A DNA stretch of 64,000 bases from Oasisia sp. SBJ-2009 (taxonomy: Eukaryota; Annelida; Polychaeta; Sabellida; Siboglinidae): contig OZ024858.1 in assembly GCA_964017155.1 (NCBI GenBank), positions 23,062,657 to 23,126,656 on the forward strand. Reading direction: 5' to 3'. The position numbers were made by a program, and so were the translations under genes. This document shows positions 52,601 to 61,600 of this stretch, one piece after another (position 1 is the first letter of the stretch; every line of letters starts with the position of its first letter). The notes under the pieces are model-generated. The model saw only the letters and a list, made by a program, of their open reading frames with translations, was not told the origin of the DNA and ran no database searches.

Positions 52601-55600
52601 TCTCCTCCATGTAGTGGGCATGCCCCTATAAAACGTTTTCATGAATTATTAATAAAATATACATGTATAAACTAAGGCATTTGAAAATTGCCTGTGTGTA
52701 CGTTGATGTTTAATTAATAGAGTTTTTATTTTGAAAATTGTACTAAACTTGGAGATTTCTGAGTATTTTATTTTATTATATAACATCTTTCAGTGACCAG
52801 AAATAAAACAGTTAATTACTTTTGAATTATGATGCGCCGTGGGTAAAAACTGGGTATCCGCGTAATGATATCCTGTCATATCCTGGAGCAGAAAGCAAAC
52901 AAATGTCTTCCTTGTTGGAAGGGGAAGATAACGGGAGCACTGGGTAAACAGGCTGGTGGGGAACTAATGGGGCATTTTATGGGGAGTGACCTCACTGCCA
53001 GAAGTGCTCTACTGGAACAGGGGTAAAAAGGGGAAAAATTTACAAATTGTGTAGATTGCGCAAAACTAGATTGCGCAAAAGTGAAACCAACTGTTGAAGG
53101 AACCCGTAAGAGATGGTTAGGGTGACTCAGGGCCCGGGAATGGCATGTGTGTGTATATGGACTGAGAGAGAGGCTAGGGACACAGACAGTGCGGGGGAGG
53201 CAGGAGAGTGAGAGAGGCACAAGAGCTCGGTGTCAGGCTGAAGTAATCAATCACCAGTCTACTGTTCAGTGGGTTCTCTATCAGAGACGAGGGTTTTCTA
53301 AATGCCATAACTTTTCTGCCATCTGATGCACAGCAGAACGGATACAAATTAACAGATGATCTACTCAGAGAAATGTACTTTTGGATACATTTTGGCAAAC
53401 TGGGTGTTTTTTTTAATGAATATATGATGTTGGCATAGCATTGCACTAATGCTGTATTTCATGCTCAACTGTGCATTGATAACATGTGAAATAAATTCAA
53501 ATGATATTACTAAAGAATATGTTTTCCCTGCCCTATTTTTCAATAATTAATAAGAAATAGGCATTGTTTCAAACAAACAAACAAATTATACAGTACACTA
53601 TGTGTATTGTGTCAGAGAGTGAAACTGAAACGAATACACCAAGCCATGCGCATTACATTGTGATGTGTCTTTTGGATGTCTGCTGGTACTTTACCTACTT
53701 TACCTCATGCTTCGTGATGACTTGTACTAGAGAGAGCTGCTGCTGAGGAGGTGAAGTCATCTATCTACAGCCAAGTAGCTTAAGTGCATTATGTTGTTCA
53801 GTTGTTTACTGGTGGGTTCGTTTTGCATGTCAAGATTACTGGCCTGGATTTATGTATCAACAACTGCAGTCAATGGTACTTTGTTGTTTTCAAACAACCT
53901 CCTCATATATTATAAAAAAATCAGCTCAAGTCCTATGTTCAAAATCAGATCAAGTTCAATGTTTTGAATGCAGTACTTATTGAAAAGATGAAGTCATAAA
54001 CAACAATTTGATTACTGTAATGAAGGTATTGATAGACAGTTGTTTGTCATGATGATAAAGCTTTGCTTGCAGACATATGATTTATTGTGACAGATAGTTT
54101 TTGTGTGATGAAAATAATTTCACAAAGGCCGTATTTTTAGTATTTAGACATATAGGAATAAAAATATATTGCTCATGTAGATGACTAGTAAATAAACAGA
54201 TACGTACCTACATGACCATTTCAGCTGACAGGAGGATTGTTTTACTAACAAGTGAACAACAGACAATACATTGTTGTTGAAGTAGTATTGAGACAGGGAT
54301 CCACTGTTTCGGGCTGCTACAGTCATGGTAGTGTGTTAATCAAGACTGACATGTTTGATTTGCCCCTCCCACCCCACCCCACCCCTCCAGGACTGACTCA
54401 CACCCTTCGCCCTGTGATGTAGACTGTGGGTGGAGTCAGAGCCTTACGTCACTTCAGTACTCTAATCTGATAAGTCTGTTTTCCTTCGCCTGCTGAGCAG
54501 TTAGTAAACAGATGCCAGACCGTCCTGGTCCGATACTACACAGCTCCGTGGAACAGAACGGCAGACACACATTGTGCTCAGTCGATTATAGGATTACTAT
54601 AACATGGTGCGTGGTCTTCCACAGTCCTGGTTCATGGTTGTAGAGATAAACCGGCTTCCTCAGTGTCAGAGCTGGTCGTCTTATGCAGGTTTGCTGCAGT
54701 GGAACCTGGTCGTGTACTGGAGGTTGATCCGCATTGTCGTCGCGACAGAGATGTCTATTAAGGTGGACGAAATGAGTGGTCGTAACATAGAGTTTGTTCA
54801 AGATGTGATCATTACGGAGAGAATTCACCAAGATGGTGTTGATGGTGATAGGGAATGCGAAGTGAGGGCACACGGATGTATGCCCTAGCAAATTTGTGTC
54901 GATGCGCTGGTTGTGGTTGGGTGTGTTGACGCAGTCGTGGGTGTGTTGACACAGTTGGTCAGGTGTGTTGACACAGTTATTTGTGTGTTTCAGAGAAGTC
55001 TCGGCACGCCCCAGGGCTGCAGCCTCGCCCGGATGTTTAGCATGGCGAGTTGCAACGGCTACCAGAAGACCATTGGTCAGCTTGACCACGACAATGTAAG
55101 TACTTTGCCACTGGACAAACGAGAAGCCAGGATCTGGGGGAAAAGCGGGAGACAAAACCATCCCATCCACATTTTCCAATCTTAGACTCTACAATACATT
55201 ATGGATATCTGCTCTGCAAATTCTGTTAAATAACAAATAATTTACAAATGCATAGTTCTAACTTAGTAATAGTCTTTGTAAGTTTATTATTAAAGTCTTT
55301 TCATGGTATTATTTAATTATGGTTTTAATTTTTAAGTGAGATGCTTTGGCAAAAATAACATAATGTAGTAGTGTTATAGTCATCATACGAAATGATATGT
55401 CTTGTAGTTTGTGCACATAAACCATCAGATATCTTGACTGGGTGTAAATTAACCTGACAAAAAAGTGAACACAGATGATGAAAATGAGACTGAAGGCTCT
55501 CACTGCCTTGAGGTGTAGTTTTGTCAGTCTGCCAGACACACACGGATATGTGTGTGTTCCTTAAACAGCCGTCTCTACATAGCTTCTAGCGGGATCCACG

Positions 55601-58600
55601 ACTAGTGGGGATGCCACCTCCTATTATCAAAGCCTCCTTCACTGTCACATTTCATGGATGTTTGCGCGGCGTGAGTCGTGAGACGATCCGCGCATCTGTT
55701 TACGTGAGATTCCTATCCCTCCCGGAAGGCAGGACTGAGACGTTTCCGAAAGGTTACCTCTGGTCGATGGTGCTATATTTACAGGGACATGATCGGAGAG
55801 GGAGAGGGAGAGGGGTTGTGTTGATGGTGTTTGACTCAGGTAGAGTTATCTAGTGCCTCCCACGTATATGTATGTGGCCAGTAGATGTCTCGTGTAAGCT
55901 GGCATCAAGAGGAACCCGCTTCGGCCAGCAGAATGTGGCATGACGTAGCTCACAAATATGTTGATGGGCTGTGTGTGTCGACTGGTCCAAGTTGATTCGT
56001 AGAATGCAGGATCTTAGACTTAAGTTGTTTACCCATTGTTTATGGTTATTGCCTTCAGTGGAGCTTGATGCAGCAAAGCTTCCAAGATAACAAAGATTGG
56101 GATTGTTTATAAGATGTGAAAACTGACACCTGTCAAGCACTTTGGTGTAGATCTATATTGGCTGCTAACTGCTGTACTGTTATGTGGCTGGTTTTACGTG
56201 TGAGCATTAGGTATTGTTACATTGCGAGCACATGCTATGTTGGTGACTTGGTGCATAAAACGGTTAAAACCGCATGCGGTAAAACAAAGTAAACATTGAT
56301 GAAACTAAGTACCCCGGAATGGCACAACCTTAGAAAAGGATGGAAAAACTGGTAGAAAAACCAGGACTACAAAGAATTTGCCAGATAATTACAAGCAGTG
56401 TTTTTATAGGTACAGTTCTAGACTGCTGCTTTTTTATAGCACAGCAGACATCAAATTTATTGCCATCAAATTATTCAGCAGATGGCACTGTGATGGGTAA
56501 TGGTAATTTATGTGACTAGTCACTGATGATGATGCAATGTACATGGGGGTGGGGGTAATAAGGGCAGTATAAAAAGACAGCAGTAACTCTACTGTACATT
56601 GTCCCCAAATAGACCTCGGGCCCTCTTGAGCAATATACACATGGTATTTTGTTTATGTGTGCGATGAACAAAAGAAATGGTGTCTCGTTTTTGAGAGGCC
56701 ACAGTTGCAACATAACAGGATGCTGGTCCCAAAATAGACCAGAGGGGTGTGACAGGGTTGTCAACATGTCACAGTCACCCTGTGGAGTAGGGTACTTGAA
56801 TGCAGCCAGCCAGTCAACACAGACCCAGGTCAGAGTTGGTGATGTCAACCAAAATGTTTTCTTTAGTTGTATTCCTTGGAAGTAATGCGATGTTTATGTC
56901 TGGCAGGGTTACTAAGTAAATGTAAACCATTGTAAATGTTTTACATAATTATTTGATCTGTTGAAAGCAGTGTATATGGGAATGAGTACTCTTCACATTA
57001 TGAAAACATTGCAGGTGTATTATACAAATATATTAAATTATTAAGTATTTTGTGAAAGATGTTTTTTCATTCATTCAGTTATACCTTTTATAAATAAAAT
57101 ATACAAGTGCACGTTTACATCAAACCACTGAAACAAAACAAAGGAGCTGTTTAACTAAGACAGTTAGTACAGAAAATCTATCAGTAATAAATCTGTTATT
57201 AATGTAATGACTAGACGTGATTGTGAAGGGTGCAGCCAAAATCATACACCTTACCATCCAATCCATAGAGTCAATATACCATACTCGCTGTGCCAAAAAA
57301 TCATGAGTAGTATGCAAGATATAACCCGCCTCTGGCAAGCATTATGAAATGATTAAGTTCAGAACAACTGTGTTTAGCCTTGCAGGTGACCCAGGCCAAA
57401 ATTTTGCCAACAGCACCTGCTTTTGTTGTAACAATTTCCATTTCACGTGGGGCCACGGGACCAACGTGGGGAAGAGTGATGAATGTGGAAATGTGTTTTT
57501 GATTGTTGACGTCACAATGCCAATGAATGTTACTTAGCAGTAAGCCATCAGAACCTGATACACCAGCACGAACGTCTGGTGGCACATTGTAGTGTTTACT
57601 ATTTTCAGTATAAACGATTATCATCTTAAAGTGGCATTTTAAATACTTTTTTGTTAATTTAATCTTACTGCGTACTATCATGTTATTATATTTTAATAGA
57701 GCACCTTTTATATTAGCACATTCTCGGTAAATATTTTATATATATAAAGGAGTGAAATAGACTTTTAAAGAGCAAAATTTGTCTTACAAACACAGTAGGT
57801 AGTTCTAAATATCAACATTCTGTCGATATTGAATTATTCATTCTGTTCTTTCACTGCCAACTCTTCTGCTTGTCACAGGCTCTGGTCTATGAAGATGGCA
57901 ACCTCGTGTCCGGCTCACTCGAGGCACTGACCCGCCACCTGGTGCCAACGTCACAGTACTGCCCCGACGTAAGTACAAGTTTAAACTCAACTTCTCTTAG
58001 CAACAGTATTGACCTGTGGACTTGAGGGGGGTTTCAATTCATATCATCTTAACAAAAATGAAGTAGCTTTTCTTCAGACTAGTATTAATTTTTATTATGA
58101 ACTGTGATTGTGCATGTGTTTGTACACATAGAAGTAAACTATTATTCACAATGTTGAATTTAAATCTTTGACATTTGCAACGAAACTGTGATGGCCTACC
58201 GTCATCCCTAATCCAACCAACCGTATGATGTAGACGTGAGAGAGGGAGAGGGAGAGGGAGAGGGAGAGGGAGAGGGAGAGGGAGAGGGAGAGGGAGAGGG
58301 AGAGGGAGAGGGAGAGGGAGAGGGAGAGGGAGAGGGAGAGGGAGGAATGAATCCCTTCTGAGTGCCCACCCTCAAGTTCATCCTATGTTGTCCTCGCTCT
58401 GATCATACTGTCACCTTGAAGACATGTTTTGTCACTTGAAATATCAGCTACATAGCCCCATGGCAGACGTCACACCCACACAGGGCAACAATAAATAGTC
58501 TTTTGGCCGTGTTTACCCCAGCTCAAATCCGGGTACTGCTGTACCCAGGGCTGCCTTATGTGTTGTTTACTGAAAAAATTGATGCCAATTAAGGAGTTAC

Positions 58601-61600
58601 CCCAGCGGTGCCAGGCACTTGTCCCTTGTCGCCCCTTGTCGGTAAGTCAACACTCTCCTGTGAACCACACTTCCTAAGGTTGCCGGGGGATTTTCCAAGG
58701 ACACTGAAGAACTTTGTTCTTGGCTTCATCTTGCAGCAACTCATTGTATTTTCTGTTTGTAAAAAAAACACTTCATAAGGTGTGGGCTTTTATATGGTTG
58801 TTTATAGTTGGTTCATGTGTACGTGTGAATGGGAATGCCACAGGCTGACCGCATTTAGTGTCTTAGTTACCGCTACCAAACCGCCACAAATAACCGGCTG
58901 TAAAATCGTAACATTCCACACAGTGTTGTTACAAGCATAAAAACGTCAACAGCCACGTTAGTTATTCCCCCGGAATGCGAGCGACCACCGAAGCTGAAAG
59001 TTCTCTGCTTTTCAAAACGCCGCGGCACTGTTCCCAGACGGGGCATTTCGCTACATCGCTGCGACATGAGCGTGATAGTGAACACTCGCCTGGAAGTTCC
59101 CCCCCCCCCACTGTGGGAGCCGGGGTTGATTTCATTTATACCGTGCTGCACAAATTATTTCTCAGATCGGTGGGTGATGTGTCAATTAGGGGCTCGCCTA
59201 CACTGGCTTTCACCCACTTGTCTGCATGCACAACCTGTCAGCTCCTGTTAGACTCTCGCGTAAATGAGTCAGGGACTCTGGGTGGAGCAGAGAGTGGAGG
59301 TGTTGTCTGCCGGGCTGGCAGTGAGGAGGCTGGCACCTACTGCATGCAGCAAGGTGTCAAGTCCTAATGATTCATAACGTGAACATTTTGTGGGGAGTTC
59401 ATCCACACACTGTAGGTCTATAAATGACACGTCTATAAATGACGAATGAGTACAGGGATACCTGAAAACTGGGGTTAGTCGGAGTGGTGTAACTTCCCAG
59501 AATGTCATGGTGGTCTTAGTGCCAATGCAGTTTTACTTCTATGGTGGTCTTAGTCCTGAGTTGTGATTCTGAAGTGGTCTTTATTCCCAAACAACAAGTC
59601 TTAGTTCGTTGGTTTTCTTAGTTCCGTGATGGCTTTAGGTCCAAAGGTAGGTTTTATTACAAGGTGGTCTTTGTTTCAAGACTTCCAATGTAATCTTTGT
59701 TATGAGTTAATCTTAGTTTAACAAGGTGATTTTAGTCAAAGATAGCGTTTGTTCGAAGGTGGTCTTGTTTACATGGTGGCATTAGTATCAAAGTTTTTGA
59801 AATTATTAAATTCCTATCCGCGATTGAATGGTATCAATATTTTAGGGACCAGATAACAGTTGTTGCGTTTATGTTGTGGTCTGATACTCGGTGGGGTGAG
59901 TGGTCATTAGACGGGGTTCCGCTTCACTGAGCATCTGTTTGGACGTCACGTTGAGGTAAACCTTTGCAACAGTTGTCAACAACTGAGCCAGCACAGGTAG
60001 TTGTTGTATGAGAGACCGTGGGAGAAAGTGACAGGATGGCTTGTTGTGAGATGTTGTGGCGTCTGTCAGCATCTGTGAGAGCCATCTTTTGTGTGACCAT
60101 CATTGCTTTGTTTTGCAGAGAACTTACCAGTTTGCATTCCTGCTTGGCTCACGGTTGTTCATTAGACCGCATCAGCTGTTCAGTCAAGTGTGTCAGGTCG
60201 GTTCGAGTTCAGACAGTATTCCCTATTAATAGAAAACTTAATTGTTGTTCAACATGTTAGGATTCTGACTGACGTATGATTTTTAAATGTTTATCCGAGG
60301 TTTTATGTTTCACTATAAAACCTACAGCGGTTTTTGCAAATGTTTAATGTAGTGTCAGTCAGTGAAAAGTGAATGAATACAAACAAAGAGTTTGCTGCTA
60401 GTCAATACCCGCCTGTTTATAACGTCTGTGTCTGACTGGTGTCTCAACACATGTATCCGTTTACTGATAAGTAATCTACGTGATAATGCAGATGCCTATT
60501 AAGTTGCTAATTTGCCACATATTGTTATGCTTATCTAAAATGTGTTGAAAACCCCATTAAGCTAATGTTGATAGCACTTTTTAGTTTTTAGCAGTGCTTA
60601 GAAATGTAAAGCCAGTGCATGCCTAATGGCTGAGATAATTCATGTGTGGATGTTGTCCTTTCAGATCTGTATATGTCAGCAGGATTTGACGTCAGAAAGA
60701 ACAAGCAAGGTGAGGTGTTAGTTGTTATTACTAACAATTACTGGTGTAAGTAGTGTTTATGTGTTATGTATTACATTTGTTATGCAGCGGTATATAATTT
60801 TGTAATTCTTTTCTCTGTCCTTCTACAGTTTCTTGTCTTAGAATTTTTCAAGTTGTCGTTATACTATGTACAGGATTGATGACAGATGCTTGTTTCTTTT
60901 TAGGAGTCTTTGGGGAAGTTTGGCCGACATTTCATGCAGTTACTAGGGTGAGTTAATCTTGATGCTTGTGAAAACTGTTTGATAAATATCTATCATGGAA
61001 ACGGGGACCATTTCAATAAAATAATGAGCTTATAATGAAAATACATCACTAAACTGAATCTGTTAATGTTGGAGCTTTTTTCAAAATGTTGATAGTTTTC
61101 TCCGTATAAGATCAGAGATAAGGAGCGATATTGATGGTAAGAACCAAAAGCGAGCTAATGAGCTCATGAGAATGCTGGTGAGATGGTCCCTGTGTACAAG
61201 GTTTAGTTTTTGGCTGCAGTTCCATGTCTTATACCTTGGGCCAGGAGGAGTTGCTCTTGTCAGGATACTAGGGCTCTCTATAGCCCTGGTGATTAGTCAG
61301 GCAGATATGTCCGGCTCCTGGGGAATGCTGTTGACAACGTATTGATAGGATTATCTCCAGCAGTGAGTAGATTATCCCTGGCTGAGTAAATCATCCCTGG
61401 ACTGAATATGTTATCCCTGGCCTTAATCCCTGACCAACAGAGGTGGGTTAGCTGGCATCAGATGTTGCTCGTGGTTAGGTGATTTGGGAATTTTGTACAT
61501 ATCTTCCTACTTGAGTGTATTTATAAAAGTTGCTTTGTTTTTGGGGTTAGTGGATTTGCCTTTAAGTGTTACGCAAAACTGTTGTAAACATCAAGACACA

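Larger units (their letters stand above)
43456..54993. other. Large RasGEF intron
   Basis: Contains a GTGTCATGTGTCATG short repeat (43497-43550), a dispersed repeat, the GATAGA/GAGAGC hexamer array, a TATA-containing CpG-rich segment near 46.2-46.65 kb and a ~42-bp repeat at 49.37 kb. The ORFs at 50178-50542 and 51529-51723 and the CREs around 54.45 kb do not connect to a supported exon. The rest is AT-rich and unremarkable. Confidence 0.5.
57969..60118. other. RasGEF intron with hexamer array and CpG-rich patch
   Basis: A (GGGAGA)n array lies at 58237-58345. At 58960-59110 a CpG-rich patch has several ATGs on both strands but no donor that fits the gene. 59500-59770 is a degenerate ~30-bp repeat containing GGTGGTCTTAGT. 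Confidence 0.5.

Noticed and set aside
54586..55179. 197-codon minus-strand open frame
   Set aside because: It runs antisense through the well-supported exon 7 and the GTGTGTTGACACAGT triplicate; no domain or splice support.
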